Of a DNA stretch of 64,000 nt, positions 1-11,997 are shown piece by piece. Position 1 is the stretch's first letter. Each line of letters begins with the position of its first letter. The notes beneath the pieces were generated by a model. That model did no database searches, had not been told where the DNA came from, and worked only from the letters and a program-made list of their open reading frames with translations. Location: assembly GCA_028023455.1 (NCBI GenBank), contig JAQFVV010012424.1:1470001-1534000 (forward strand), given 5' to 3'. Source of the DNA: Epiperipatus broadwayi. Its lineage: Eukaryota; Onychophora; Udeonychophora; Euonychophora; Peripatidae. The translations under genes and the position numbers were made by a program.

Positions 1-353
1 ATATATATTCGCACGGATGCTAAACTTTAAAAATATTTTTTTCATAAACAAGAAAAAAAAGTATTTGAACGTATTTTTTTAAATAAAAAAATACAAGATT
101 GAAATATAAAAATATTTTAATAAAAAAATAACGTAAGTTAAAATAAAAACAGGTATTAATTAATTCCTGTAATCTGTAAATGGAAATGATTGTTTATTAA
201 TTATCTAAAAGCTGTTTAATTAAAAAGTCAGATGAAAAGTTAGATAAGAGAAGAAAGAGATTTTTAGCTTGACCAATGGAAGCAAATAAAGGCCCGGACC
301 ATAACGAAAAAACAGAACAGTGACGTTTTTGTTCATGGAATCCATAGGAGGAC

Positions 354-387
354 TATAAAAAGAAAAAATATTGAGTTCCAGTCAGTT
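354..387 (+). promoter_or_regulatory. Core promoter of unit X copy 1
   Basis: A TATA box (TATAAAAAG, 354-362) lies about 30 bases upstream of an initiator-like TCAGTT (382-387). Upstream are a CCAAT-type sequence (272-278) and TGACGT (321-326). The same arrangement recurs in copy 2 at 11783-11812 with conserved spacing, so it is probably a Pol II promoter of the repeat. Confidence 0.5.
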
Positions 388-484
388 TTTCCAACTTGAT
401 TTGATGACAACGGTAAGACGCACTTGCCATTCTCTCTCATTTTTTTGTTTGTTTAAAAAAAGAAAAAAATGAAAAGACTGTGAT

Positions 485-581
485 ACCAGAATGGAACCAG
501 CTAATGCTACCTCCAGAAAATTTTCTTCCAATGGAGACGCCGTGGGAATTGCCAACAGGAACCTGGACTCTTATACTGTAA
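485..581 (+). other. Exon-like conserved short frame, X copy 1
   Basis: In the frame used by copy 2, this copy also reads through QLMLPP and ends PWELPTGTWTL, although the middle residues have changed and an indel exists between the copies. The matching ATG of copy 2 is lost here. Both copies end at GTAAGC, which works as a stop-containing extension or as a 5' splice site. Frame conservation suggests this segment was coding, possibly as the first exon of an LTR-driven transcript. The protein is not recognised. Confidence 0.35.
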
Positions 582-2004
582 GCTATATTGACATGAACTC
601 TAAATTTAAAAAAATAACTAAGAACTTTCGTTCAAGCTTATGAACTTCTATCTGACTTTTAAGTTTTAAATCAAATTAATAATGTTTAATTTTATATGTT
701 TCCCGATTGATAAACATCATTTCCATTTTTTTTTCCTTATTGTAAAGATTATTTAAATGTATGAAATTTAAGTTGTTTATAGACGCTTGCATGGATTCGT
801 TTGCGGTTAATTATATTTTGGTTTTCATATTTGATCAAAATATATAGACATTCGATAAATAATGATACCTTACGGTGAGTATCTAAAATGTATTTATTCG
901 GATGTCTTTTAAGTTATTGGTGACAACGCAAGTATCTTATGGTGAATACTATTGGGTTACTTATAAGTTTCCCTCTGCGATTGTCGGTATCAATAATTTT
1001 GTATTTTGATCGTTTATGTTTATTTTGAAATGTTTTTGACCGTGGAATCTATGTAATCGATCTATACCCAACATTTTTAAACAAATCTGTGCGAACGTAT
1101 TTAAATATTAAAATTAAGTCGGGCGTGAATGGCTATATAGTTTGTAAAGTTATATTAAGGGAGGGTAATCTTAGGTTATTCATTTCGTAGTTGAATTGGT
1201 TCAATGGATTGGATATATTTGTGTAATTAGTAGATGTAGTATGAGGTCCGCTATGGGCAGGATTATAGATATATGCCACACACCCTCTGTTTGCCTATGG
1301 ATGGGTTTGTAAGTCAGCAGAAGACCGCAGTCCATTCCTATGGAGTTTTTTGTTTATTGATCTACTTGCCAACAGATGTCACATTCCTGTTGGTGGAGAG
1401 TCAATCTCTTCTCTATTTCTACTTATTGTTCAGATGTACATTCCTGACAATATAGTATTTTGTGTTGTCGTATCATGCTACATTGAATACATGAATGTAT
1501 CAGATGGATTGGCGCCAGTTGATTGCGAAATTTGTTGCCTAAGGTTAAATCAGGGAAGAATATTTTCCTTTCAAATGCAGACCTATGTAGTCCATTCATA
1601 CTCGACCCTCTAAATAAATAGTAAACTCATTATTTGCAATCTCCTTAAATTTAGAATTAAAGATCAATATAAAATTATAAACGTTAAATTTATTCCTCAA
1701 AATTTAAATATTATTTTATATGTGCGTAAATAAATATTTTTACGTGTTAATTTCTGGCAGTGGCTTTTATTCTTTTATATTTAAGATATAAAATTTATAG
1801 ATTTTTATCTCTGCGTCTCCACTGAGCTAGTGACTTGGGCTAACGGTCGGAATATTTAAAGAAAGTGGAATCTTAACAGCGCGTATCTGCCTACTTTATA
1901 AATTTTTCTAGGCTCAAATGCCTAGATGGCGCCCTTGTAGTGCAGATATTGTTTTTGCGGTTAGATTCGATCTTCACTTTCATTCCGATTGGTACAATAT
2001 ATAT

Positions 2005-3792
2005 TGTGACGATCACGTAAAGTTGTCGACACACATATGTAGTTATTAATAAAATTAAAAAGTAATAAAGGTGAAATAAATTAGCTAATAAATTTTTTTA
2101 AAAAAAGAAGGAAGGGAAAAAAAGAAATTGAAATACTAATGTCAAAATTACTGTGGATTTTGTAATAGTAAGAGAAGGGGAGGGAGGCTGCATAAATAAA
2201 GAAATGCGTCTCTTTCTCTCTTATAAGTCAAATGCTAGAAATTATTTTTGTTTAGTGTGGGAGTGGGGAAAAGGAAGCATAAAGAAATGCGTGTCTTCTC
2301 TCTCATTAAGAAAAAAAAATATTATAACAAATTAAAATAAATGTAAAACGTAAATGTGGAAAAAATGAATGAATTGTAAACTTTAAATAAAATAAATGTA
2401 ATATGGGATATATAAAAAGAAACCAATATGGCCGTAGGTGTGAAAGTCTGTTGGACAAATTAAATTCCACGGACAAAGAAATATTATCAATGGAAGATCT
2501 TTGCCTGATCAAAAAAAAAGAAATGTTATCAACAGAAGATCTTTGCCTGATCTGTTAAATTAATTGGGACTTACATTCCAGCCACTAATTAAATAAAGAA
2601 ACATAATGATAAGAATTGGTTGGAAATCTAAGTCTTAATTAAAAAAATTTAAAAACAACGAACAAAGAAAGAGATTAATAAAATTACAATTTTTGTCTGG
2701 CATTGCTAGTAGAGACTTTAGAGAAGCAACAGCTAAAAAGAAAATGGAAGAAGTGCATGGCTAGTAGCGTTAAAGGGACGTAGGTTCGGATTCGAGCTGT
2801 CTCATCACTGACTCACAATGTAAGATCTTTGCCTGACCTGCTAGAGAGACTGCCACTTCTGTAGCTGTCGATGAAACTCAACCTAAAGAATCAACCAGCA
2901 AACTGGATGAAAATAACCCCACAAATGGAGGAAGTTAATGGAGAACCTAAGGAACCAACAAGCAAAAACTGGAATGAAAATAACCCCACAATCTGAGGAA
3001 GTTAATCAAGAGCGCTCAGAAGAAATATCCATGGGACAATTACAACAAAGCCTAGGTAAAAGCATGCATGCATTTTCATTTGTCTACTATTTATAACTAA
3101 ATATAAAATTAATGATTTGAGAAAAATAGAACTCTATCAACAGGACTTTAAGAACTTTAATATCTGATCTATTTGCATATATTTATTATAGCCATGTATT
3201 TATAAGTGTGTGTTTATTTTTATTATTATAATGTAATTTTTTATATAAAGTGTAAATATTATTATTGAACATATTTGTCATTAAATTTCCTATCCTTGAT
3301 TTATTCTCCTATCACCAAGCTACGACAGGGGGGAAACTGTAAGTAGTGATTAAAGGGGCATACTGATTTGTTTAAGATATTCATGTGCTGCTTGTTCATG
3401 CGAAATCCCAATTCTAAAAAATAAATAGCAAGTGCTGGAAATTCGTTAAGTTTCTTTGAAATAGTTTGCGTTGTTCAGCAGCCGAGGGTATCTTGGTCGG
3501 GAAAAATAACGCCAAGATAATATGTACGTATTGCCTTGGGGTTCGATCAAGGGTATAGATATGAAATTAAGTTTGTATCTGTATTAGCTCTCTGCTTGTA
3601 TTGTAACGGCGTTGGTTAAAATAATAAATAAGATAATAAAAAATCTAAGTTGTAAACAATAAATGGATAGAAATAAAAGTTATGAAAATAATAAATGGAT
3701 ATAATAAATAAGTATAATATAGAATAAAGTAATCGAAATATAGTTGAAGATACAAATAATTAATCAACCGTACGAATAACCATTTCCGTTAT
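2005..3792 (+). repeat. 5' LTR of gypsy element
   Basis: Starts TGTGACGATCACG and ends CCGTTAT. It matches 9374-11117 almost throughout. It is about 44 bp longer than the 3' LTR, mainly because a short segment containing AGATCTTTGCCTGATC is present twice at about 2483-2553 but once in the 3' LTR. The small frames at 2153-2512 are noise inside the LTR. Confidence 0.92.
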
Positions 3793-3795
3793 AAT

Positions 3796-3815
3796 TGGGG
3801 GCCAGTGTCCGGGAT
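3796..3815 (+). promoter_or_regulatory. Primer-binding site
   Basis: TGGGGGCCAGTGTCCGGGAT begins 3 bases after the 5' LTR. Its complement ends in CCA and resembles the T-arm plus acceptor end of a tRNA, as expected for a minus-strand primer site. I cannot name the tRNA. Confidence 0.75.
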
Positions 3816-4204
3816 ATATTGTCACGTTTACAAGTTCAGCCCATTTGAATTCGAGTATAACAAAATTAATAGTGTATTCGATAATTAATAAACAAATCAA
3901 AAAATAGCTTGGTGGTAGACAAAGCAAGAAATAAAATAAATATTAGAGGGTAAAAGGAGAGAAAGAGAATGTAATATAACGTGGGAAGTTAGGTTGTAAA
4001 TTGGAGTCAGTTGCAGAGGGGTCATGAAAGCAGGCGTGGGCGAGTGATGATTAGTGAGTGAGATGGGGAGAGCCGAACTAACATACCCAATGTCCGTAAA
4101 ATATAAAGTTAGTAAAGTAATATAATCCTATAAGGATAAGGTTAGATGGTAAAGCTGTAGAATAAAATATAAGTGATTAATTAGTGTGTGTGTGGTAAAT
4201 AAAT

Positions 4205-5464
4205 TTGATGCACACCAGGTCAAAAATAAAAATGGATGCTCTAGTGGGCAAAATAGGAAAAACCGAAGAAATAATGGAACCGTCCGGAGACGAAGGTAGA
4301 GAAATTAGAAAGGGAATGGAGACCATGAGTGATGATAAAAATAAAATGGAAAGCTATAATATAAGGGATATGTTCACGGAATTAATGGAAGGCCAGCAAA
4401 GGTTGATTATGGAAATGAGGGAAATAGATGAAAGAAATAGTAGGAAGATAGAAGAGTTGGACGAATGACTAAATAAAAAGTTTAGTCAAAGGGTGGAACA
4501 AGTAAATGATGAGATGAAGTATGTGAAGGATAGGCTATAAACAGTGTGACAAGAGGTAGACAAGCTTAGAGAGGAGCAAGGGAAAGAAATAAAAAAACAA
4601 AGAAAGGAGGAACAGGAAAACATGCAAACATGGGCAGATATCTATAAAACAGAGGCAGCCAGTCGGTTGTTAAGAGTGAAAACATTCTCAGGACAGGAGG
4701 GAGAGATGCCGAATGAGCATTTGGAGAGTGTGGAGTGGTATTGCAACTTGAATAGATTGAGTGATGAGGCAAGGGTTGCCATAGCACGCAGTCACATACA
4801 GGATGAAGCCCGGTTTTGGTGGGACTCACTACAAGTAAAACCGGCGACATTCGAGGAATATAAGCACTTGATGTTAGCAAGCTACTGGGGGGAGGAGCTT
4901 CAGGAAAATTTTACGTTTCAAATAGCACAAATTAAATGGCAGCCGGGGGAATCACTTCACGCGTTTTTTCGCAGACAGGTAGCGAAATCGAGAGCGCTCA
5001 CTATACACCCATTAACAGAACAGCAAATCATGTGGCTAGTTAGACGAGGCTTGCCCACAGAGATAGAACAAATGGTGATTGACAAGCAAACGGTAGAACA
5101 GATGGCTGAGGTTTTAATAAATTTAGATAATAGTACGGGAGGAGACAAAGACGTGGAAGCTGGTCATATACAGTTAGCGAATTTGGTACATAACAGGGAA
5201 CAGAATATGCCTACGATGGCACCACTGATCTGCCCAAAGATAAAAGTAAGAGTAGGAGAAATTGGGACTACTGCACTATTAGACTCGGGGAGTCAGATAT
5301 CTGTTATGTCACAGGAGATGTTTGATAAAGTGAGTTGTGTCAACCCAGGGATTAAAACCCTACCTTTGAAAATGACACATGTCATAATGGCTAATGGAAA
5401 GAGAGTTGAATTGGCATCAAAACAGGTATGGGCGACATTACGCATAGCTAATAGGGGAATATGA
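4205..5464 (+). pseudogene. gag: gag and protease of gypsy element (broken)
   Basis: One frame runs from the ATG at 4205 to 5464 but is interrupted by TGA (4466), TAA (4538) and TGA (4547). The N-terminal part is highly charged and looks like a coiled coil. From about 4622 comes a gypsy-type Gag capsid region (ARFWWDSL, ESLHAFFRR, LVRRGLP). No CCHC zinc knuckle is visible. The end is an aspartic protease with the active-site motif LLDSGSQISVMS (DSGS at 5282-5293). The frame then shifts at about 5460 and the protease flap region continues in another frame. The stops in the N-terminal region could each come from a single C-to-T change. The product would form the particle and process the polyprotein. 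Confidence 0.88.
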
Positions 5465-6077
5465 TCATGTATTGTTGATTTTAGAAGGATTAATCCATGA
5501 GGTTATACTAGGATCAGACTTTATGCATAAAAATGAGTGTGTGTTGGATTTTAAACGTAATCAGGCAGAGATGGGTAATGTAACAACTCCATTTGTAATG
5601 GATTTAAGGGAACAGACTGATAAAATGGATTATATACAAAATGCCTCGATGGTAATAGAAATGCTGAAAGTGATAGATGAATCAAACGTCATAAGTGATA
5701 GACAAAGATATAGGCTGAAGAAATTATTACAGTCATGAGGTGGTATTCTTGGAGATTCCTGGAGAGATCCGGGGTATGAACACAGGATAAGGCTCATGGG
5801 AGATCAACCTTATCGAGCTCACATGTATCCCATACCCTATCAATATAAACGTGAGGTAGAAGAGCAAATAGATAAAATGCTGACATGGGGAATCATATCT
5901 AAATGCTCATCCCCATATAATAACCCCATCGTAACAGTAAAGAAAAAGGATGGATCAATTCGGTTGTGTTTAGACGCTAGACAGTTGAACAGAATAACCA
6001 TTCCTGATATAAACGCTCCACCACCTATGAATGAATTGTTAACAAGGTTTAAAAATAAAAAAATATTTTCGACTTGA
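5460..6077 (+). pseudogene. pol: Protease C-terminus and RT fingers (broken)
   Basis: After a frameshift at about 5460, the protease end appears (VILGSDFM, the conserved ILG motif of retropepsins). An in-frame TGA at 5736-5738 interrupts the link to the reverse transcriptase, and from 5796 the fingers and palm are readable (GIISKCSSPYNNPIVTVKKK, DGSIRLCLDARQLN). A further frameshift at about 6075 falls inside the catalytic LD.../YWQIKLHP region. RT converts the RNA genome to DNA inside the particle. The lesions leave this copy unable to make an intact Pol. Confidence 0.88.
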
Positions 6078-6175
6078 CGTTCAGTTATTGGCAAATTAAG
6101 TTGCATCCAAGGGAACGAAAATATACGGCGTTTAGGTATAATGGATGAGCGTATAACTTTAATAGAATTCCATTT

Positions 6176-7066
6176 GTGTTAAAAAATGTGGGGGCGGGGC
6201 TAGTGCAGTGTCTAGATCAAGTGTTGTCAGAAAAGGTTAAAAATTTTGTTGTGATATATGTGGACAATATTATTGTTGCATCAGAAAGTATAGAGGAACA
6301 TTTTGAGCATTTAGAACGGTTATTAGACGAGTGCAAAAGAAAAGGAATCAGAATCAATTTGAATAAAAGTCATGTGATGGCTACTGAGGTCAAATTTCTA
6401 GGCCATATCATCAGCAAGAGGGGAATACTACCTAACCCAGAAAAAATCCAAGCAATTCAGGAGTTTCCAACACCTCGAAATAAAAAACATGTTAAATCGT
6501 TCCTGGGGCTGTGTACGTTTTACAATCAGTTCTATAGGGGCTTTTCACTAGACATGGAGCCATTACTACACTTATTAAGAAAGGAGAAAGCATGGACATG
6601 GTGTGAACAGCATGAGCGAAGTTTCCAAAGAGTGAAGGAGGAATTCTTAGGGGAGGTTATGCTGTCATATCCTGATTTCAATAGACCATTCTTCATACAG
6701 ATGGATAGTAGCGGGTTCAGACTGGGGGCCATGTTTCAAATACTAGAAAAGGGGCAACACAGAATCCTTTGCTTCATTAGTCGCTTACTGAAAGAACCGG
6801 AAGTGAATTATACCATGACTGAGAAGGAAGCACTGGCAGTTGTGTGGGCATTTAAGAAATTTCGGCAATATCTGATAGGTTCCGAAGTAGTGGTGATGAC
6901 CGACCATAAGAGCCTCGAGTTTCTTAACCACAGTTTTTTGACAAATAGCAGGCTAATAAGGTGGAGTTTGTTCCTGCAGGAATTTAACTATAAAGTAGTG
7001 TACTGCTGTGGGAAAGAGAACATTGTAGCCAATACCCTAAGCTTATATCCGGTGGCAGAAGAGTAA
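6176..7066 (+). pseudogene. pol: RT palm/thumb and RNase H
   Basis: This 296-codon open stretch carries the RT catalytic box at 6257-6268, but as YVDN rather than YVDD, which loses a metal-binding aspartate. Next come the thumb (VKFLGHIISKRGI, KSFLGLCTFYNQF) and RNase H: QMDSSG with the first aspartate, TEKEALAVVWAF with the glutamate, and TDHKSLEFL with the second aspartate. The final conserved VAD of RNase H reads VAN. Two substituted active-site residues in addition to the frameshifts upstream show that this copy is dead. The frame is separated from the upstream RT piece by about 100 bases that cross two frames. Confidence 0.9.
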
Positions 7067-7099
7067 CACTTAAGCTGTGATGGAGTATATATAGCCACA

Positions 7100-8358
7100 G
7101 TGGAAATGGACAGAGAAGGAACAATGGAAGATGTGTTGCGGAAATTAAAAGAGCATCAAGGAAGGGACAATGATTGCAAACAGATAATAAACTATTTACA
7201 ACATCAGCCTATGACTGACATGAAGGAGAATCCATTGTGGAAGGACAAGAAGCACTTCTTCTTAAAAGGAGGAGTCCTTCAGCGTGTGTTTCGGAGAAAG
7301 AAACAAATGCGTATTGTCTTACCGGTCATCATGAGGAAACGAGTGATTAAACACATACATAAAACATACGGCAATTATGGGGCAAAGAAGGTGGAAGGAT
7401 GGCTCAGCCATTGGTTCTACTGGCTGCAAATGTATGCTAACATTATAAATGTCATTGGCACATGTGCTGTGTGCGGAAAAACGAAGCCGCCTAACACATC
7501 GGGGATAGGTCCATTGCAACCAATCTATGCCCAGCGACCCAATAGTTTAATAGCAATTGACTTCTACAGGCCATTACCCCCATTTAATAAAATGAAATAT
7601 CTGCTTGTCACATATGACACATTCTCGAAGCTAGTGGTGGCGTATCTGGTAACTCAGGCTAATGCAAAACAAACCATGAGGGCTTTAGAGCAACAAACTT
7701 CAGAGCTGTGGGAATTCCTGAGAAAATTCTATCGGATCATGGAACGCCGTTCATATCAAACGAATGGAAGAATTGGGTTCAGAAACATGGGATAAAACAC
7801 ATACTGTCAATCCATAACCCTCAGTCTAACCCATGTGAACGAATTATGAGGGAACTGGGGCGATTATTTCATGTCTACATCCAGGATGACCATCGAAGAT
7901 GGGTAAAGGAAATCCTGCGAATAGTAAATATGATAAACTGGTCAAAAAACAAATCCACAGGGTTCGAACCTGTTCATTTGCATTATGGGAAAAACATCCC
8001 GTGTCCCTTTGAGACTAGACTACCAGTGGGAACAAGATCGATAAATAGAAGGAAGGATGCAGAGCAAGCACTCAGCTGGTTAAAAAAGATGGGCAGTTTA
8101 AGATGTCAGAGACAGGGAGCAGCAAAAATCGTATTTAAGATAGGAGATGAGGTCATGGTAAGAGTGCAGCCTGTGAGCCATCCCGAGAAACATATATATA
8201 AAAAATTTCAACCTATCTATGACGGCCCTTACATAATCAGACGAAGGTATGGGAATAATGCTTTCGTAGTAGCACAAGGAATGGAGGAAAAAGGGACATA
8301 TAATGCTCGGTCGCTAAGGCTGATAAGGAGGGATAAGAAGCCTCCAGACAAAAACTAA
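7100..8358 (+). pseudogene. int: Integrase with GPY/F-type C-terminus (frameshifted)
   Basis: 7100-7795 and 7708-8358 are two frames of one integrase, with the shift at about 7710. The zinc-binding HHCC region is visible (HIHKTYGNYG, then CAVC). Catalytic residues are the D of AIDFYRP, the D of the conserved strand near YDTFSK or SDHGTPF, and the E of SNPCERIMRELGR. The C-terminal domain KFQPIYDGPYIIRRRYG is the GPY/F-type module of gypsy integrases. I see no chromodomain. Apart from the frameshift the domain is well preserved. It would insert the cDNA into the chromosome. Confidence 0.88.
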
Positions 8359-9356
8359 TCTTAATTTTAACAGATAGATAGGTCAGTTCGATCAAACAAT
8401 AATGGCATGGGATCATGAAAAATAAAATTGTTTTTTAAAGTATGACAGGTGGGGCAAATCGTCTCACAACAAAAATCAAAGTTACTTTAATAAACAAAAA
8501 AAAAGGGATAGTGTTCACGGAGTGAAATTAATGATGAACTTAATAAGTATTTATGCGCAGTCAAGCACAGCAAGACCAATGTAAATAAAATAATAACAAA
8601 AAAAATAAAAGAAATAAATGAATAGTTTATTTGTATCACAATCTGTCAGTTATAAATGCAGATAGAATTAACAATTAAATAGGAGTAAAAATAAAAATAA
8701 GAATCATTTAGGCTCATTAAAGAGCCATTTAATAATTAATAAAATAAATAAATGAACAACAGTGATAATGCTTAAATGATAGATATCACTGATAGGTGTA
8801 TGAGGTTGCAGATTGAGGCATATATGTGTGTGTGTATGCATTATGCTGGGTCGTATTTTGAGCGTGATTCAGCCGTCTCTTCGCACTTTAGATTCTCATG
8901 GCTCTCGATGGTTAAACTTTTAAATGAAGCACCAGTATGAATCCTGGACTCATTATATAATAATAATTAGTGCCTCAATATAATTAGAATTAGTGCCTCT
9001 AATAAAATAAATAAATAAATAAAGAATAAGAATTTGTTGTTTGTGCAAGATGAGCAGGCAGTAGAAATATCCTGCTGTTCACACGCTTTAAACCCTGTTA
9101 TGTTTTTTGTTCTGATAGAGTTAAGTTATGCCAAGGTCTCGTATGTGTAGAGATTAAATTGATTGATCATCCAAAATCAATGGGAAAGAATTGTGTAGCT
9201 TTACCTAGCTGACTCTCTGCAGTCATCCTCATCATCATTATCACTTGTCATGACAGAGTGGGAAAGTCTGTAATAAAAGCAGAAGTAAGAGTTGAAAGCA
9301 AAGAATTAAAATAAGCTCTCATCTCAGACTAGATTCGACCCGATTTTAATTCTCAA
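8359..9356 (+). other. Noncoding 3' internal region of gypsy element
   Basis: About 1 kb between integrase and the polypurine tract, AT-rich, with no env-like or other frame that I can support. Confidence 0.6.
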
Positions 9357-9373
9357 AAATGGGTGGAGTGTAA
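9356..9373 (+). promoter_or_regulatory. Polypurine tract
   Basis: Purine-rich AAAATGGGTGGAGTGTAA abuts the 3' LTR start (TGTGACG). The minus-strand LTR element at 16-22 kb has a very similar tract (see 17992-18011). Confidence 0.75.
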
Positions 9374-11117
9374 TGTGACGATCACGTAAAGTCATCGAAA
9401 CACATATATAGTTATTAATAAAATTAGAAAGTAATAAAGGTGAAATAAATTAGCTAATAATTTTTTTTTAAAAAAGAAGGAAGGGGAAGAAAGAAATTGA
9501 AATTCTAATGTCAAAATTACTGTGGATTTTGTAATAGTAAGAGAAGGGGAGGGGGGCTGCATAAATAAAGAAATGTGTCTCTTTCTCTCTTATAAGTCAA
9601 ATGCTAGAAATTATTTTTGTTTATTGTGGGAGAGGGGAAAAGGAAGCATAAAGAAATGCGTGTCTTCTCTCTCATTAAGAAAAAAATTATAACAAATTAA
9701 AATAAATGTAAAATGTAAATGTGGAAAAAATGAATGAATTGTAAACTTTAAATAAAATAAATGTAATATGGGATATATAAAAAGAAACAATATGGCCGTA
9801 GGTGTGAAAGTCTGTTGGACAAATTAAATTCCACGGACAAAGAAATGTTATCAACAGAAGATCTTTGCCTGATCTGTTAAATTAATTGGGACTTACATTC
9901 CAGCCACTAATTAAATAAAGAAACATAATGATAAGAATTGGTTGGAAATCTAAGTCTTAATTAAAAAAATTTAAAAACAACGAACAAAGAAAGAGATTAA
10001 TAAAATTACAATTTTTGTCTGGCATTGCTAGTAGAGACTTTAGAGAAGCAACAGCTAAAAAAAAATGGAAGAAGTGCATGGTTAGTAGCGTTAAAGGGAC
10101 GTAGGTTCGGATTCGAGCTGTCTCATCACTGACTCACAATGTAAGATCTTTTCCTGACCTGCTAGAGGGACCGCCGCTTCTGTAGCTGTCGATGAAACTC
10201 AACCTAAAGAATCAACCAGCAAACTGGATGAAAATAACCCCACAAATGGAGGAAGTTAATGGAGAACCTAAGGAACCAACAAGCAAAAACTGGAATGAAA
10301 ATAACCCCACAATCTGAGGAAGTTAATCAAGAGCGCTCAGAAGAAATACCCATGGGACAATTACAACAAAGCCTAGGTAAAAGCATGCATGCATTTTCAT
10401 TTGTCTACTATTTATAACTAAATATAAAATTAATGATTTGAGAAAAATAGAACTCTATCAACAGGACTTTAAGAACTTTTATATCTGATCTATTTGCATA
10501 TATTTATTATAGCCATGTATTTATAAGTGTGTGTTTATTTTTATTATTATAATGTAATTTTTTATATAAAGTGTAAATATTATTATTAAACATATTTGTC
10601 ATTAAATTTCGTATCCTTGCTTTATTCTCCTATCACCAAGCTACAACAGGGGGGAAACTGTAAGTAGTGATTAAAGGGGCATACTGATTTGTTTAAGATA
10701 TTCATGTGCTGCTTGTTCATGCGAAATCCCAATTCTAAAAAATAAATAGCAAGCGCTGGACATTCGTTAAGTTTCTTTGAAATAGTTTGCGTTGTTCAGC
10801 AGCCGAGGGTATCTTGGTCGGGAAAAATAACGCCAAGATAATATGTACATATTGCCTTGGGGTTCGATCAAGGGTATAGATATGAAATTAAGTTTGTATC
10901 TGTATTAGCTCTCTGCTTGTATTGTAATGGCATTGGTTAAAATAATAAATAAGATAATAAAGAATCTAAGTTGTAAACAATAAATGGATAGAAATAAAAG
11001 TTATGAAAAGAATAAATGGATATAATAAATAAGTATAATATAGAATAAAATAATCGAAATAAATATAGTTGAAGGTACAAATAATTAATGAACCGTACGA
11101 ATAACCATTTCCGTTAT
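9374..11117 (+). repeat. 3' LTR of gypsy element
   Basis: Collinear with 2005-3792, starting TGTGACGATCACG and ending CCGTTAT. Differences are scattered single bases plus the missing internal duplication. Confidence 0.92.
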
Positions 11118-11310
11118 TATATATATATATTGTGACCTGTGCTTTTGCACAATGTCCCAGCCACTATTTTTATGTTATGTGTTCATGCTATTTTTTTTAA
11201 AAAAAATAAAAAATAAAAGGAGCGTAAATGATTAAATTTATTTTGCTAATACAATGTACAAACTGTGCTATATAAATTCATCTTCATTGATATATATATA
11301 TATATATATA
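11118..11310. other. Short spacer between AT tracts
   Basis: About 170 bp (starting TGTGACCTGTGC) sits between an (AT)n at 11118-11129 and an (AT)n at 11289-11310. It is not part of the gypsy LTR or of unit X. It is probably what lay next to X copy 1 before the gypsy insertion. Confidence 0.4.
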
Positions 11311-11782
11311 TTGTAACGATATATAAATATGTCGTTACATTAATTTAAAATAAAATCTTAAAGTTCGCAAATAAAAGTAAAATCTATTGGAAAAAAAAAC
11401 AACTAAACTCTAAAATTAAAATGTTTGTTAAACGTATATATTCGCACAGATGCTAAACTTTAAAAATATTTTTTTTCATAAACAAAAAAAAAGTATTTGA
11501 ACGTGTTTTTTATAAAAAAATACAAGATTGAAATATAAAAATATTTTAATAAAAAAATAACCTAAGTTAAAATAAAAACAGGTATTAATTAATTCCTGTA
11601 ATCTGTAAATAGAAATGATTGTTTATTAATTATCTAAAAGCTGTGTAATTAAAAAGTCAGATGAAAAGTTAGATAAGAAAAGAAAAAGATTTTAGCTTGA
11701 ACAATGGAAGCAAATAAAGGCCCGGACCATAACAAAAAAAATAGAACAGTGACGTTTTTGTTCATGGAATCCATAAGAGGAC

Positions 11783-11812
11783 TATAAAAAAAATATTGAG
11801 TTTCAGTCAGTT
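11783..11812 (+). promoter_or_regulatory. Core promoter of unit X copy 2
   Basis: TATAAAAA (11783-11790) is followed by initiator-like TCAGTT (11807-11812). The CCAAT-type motif is changed in this copy. The counterpart is 354-387. Confidence 0.5.
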
Positions 11813-11883
11813 TTTCAACTTTTTTTGGTGAGACGAGCGACAAGACGCACTTGTCGTCCTCACTCACTTATTTTAAAAATGAA

Positions 11884-11997
11884 ATGACTGTGATATCAGA
11901 ACAGAACCAGCTAATGCTACCTCCAAAATATCAGACTGGTCTTCCAGGAAAGTCTCCGTGGGAATTGCCAACGGGAACATGGACTCTTCTACCGTAA
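11884..11997 (+). CDS. Conserved micro-ORF or first exon in unit X
   Basis: A 37-codon frame from ATG 11884 begins MTVISEQNQLMLPP and ends PWELPTGTWTLLP before TAA. The same frame, including QLMLPP and PWELPTGTWTL, survives in copy 1, whereas the surrounding DNA has many indels. The final GTAAGC could be a 5' splice site, in which case the product continues in a downstream exon. It lies about 75 bases after the predicted start site. The product is unknown, and no domain or signal peptide is evident. Confidence 0.35.
   Translation: MTVISEQNQLMLPPKYQTGLPGKSPWELPTGTWTLLP

Larger units (their letters stand above)
1..1996 (+). repeat. LTR-like unit X, copy 1 (5' end outside window)
   Basis: This stretch is the same sequence, in the same order and orientation, as 11432-13372, with roughly a tenth of positions differing plus small indels (eye estimate). 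The full unit is best seen in copy 2, which starts TGTAACGA and is bounded by (AT)n on both sides. Copy 1 ends GGTACA followed by an AT tract. TG...CA-type ends, AT-flanks, an internal promoter and no long reading frame suggest a solo LTR of about 2.06 kb. A tandemly repeated genomic unit is the alternative. The short frames at 1273-1613 are not conserved in copy 2, so I do not call them genes. Confidence 0.6.
2005..11117 (+). mobile_element. Complete but inactive Ty3/gypsy LTR retrotransposon
   Basis: Order of parts: 5' LTR, primer-binding site, gag, protease, reverse transcriptase, RNase H, integrase, about 1 kb of noncoding 3' sequence, polypurine tract, 3' LTR. This domain order (integrase last) is that of Ty3/gypsy (Metaviridae-type) elements. 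The LTRs look only a few percent different, so the insertion is fairly young, yet the coding region has several nonsense codons and frameshifts and YVDN in place of YVDD. It sits in an AT tract: ATAT precedes the 5' LTR and a TATAT-type tract follows the 3' LTR, so the exact target duplication cannot be read. There is no env-like frame after integrase. Confidence 0.92.

Noticed and set aside
1273-1613. Short reading frames in X copy 1 as genes
   Set aside because: They are not conserved in copy 2, where indels break them.
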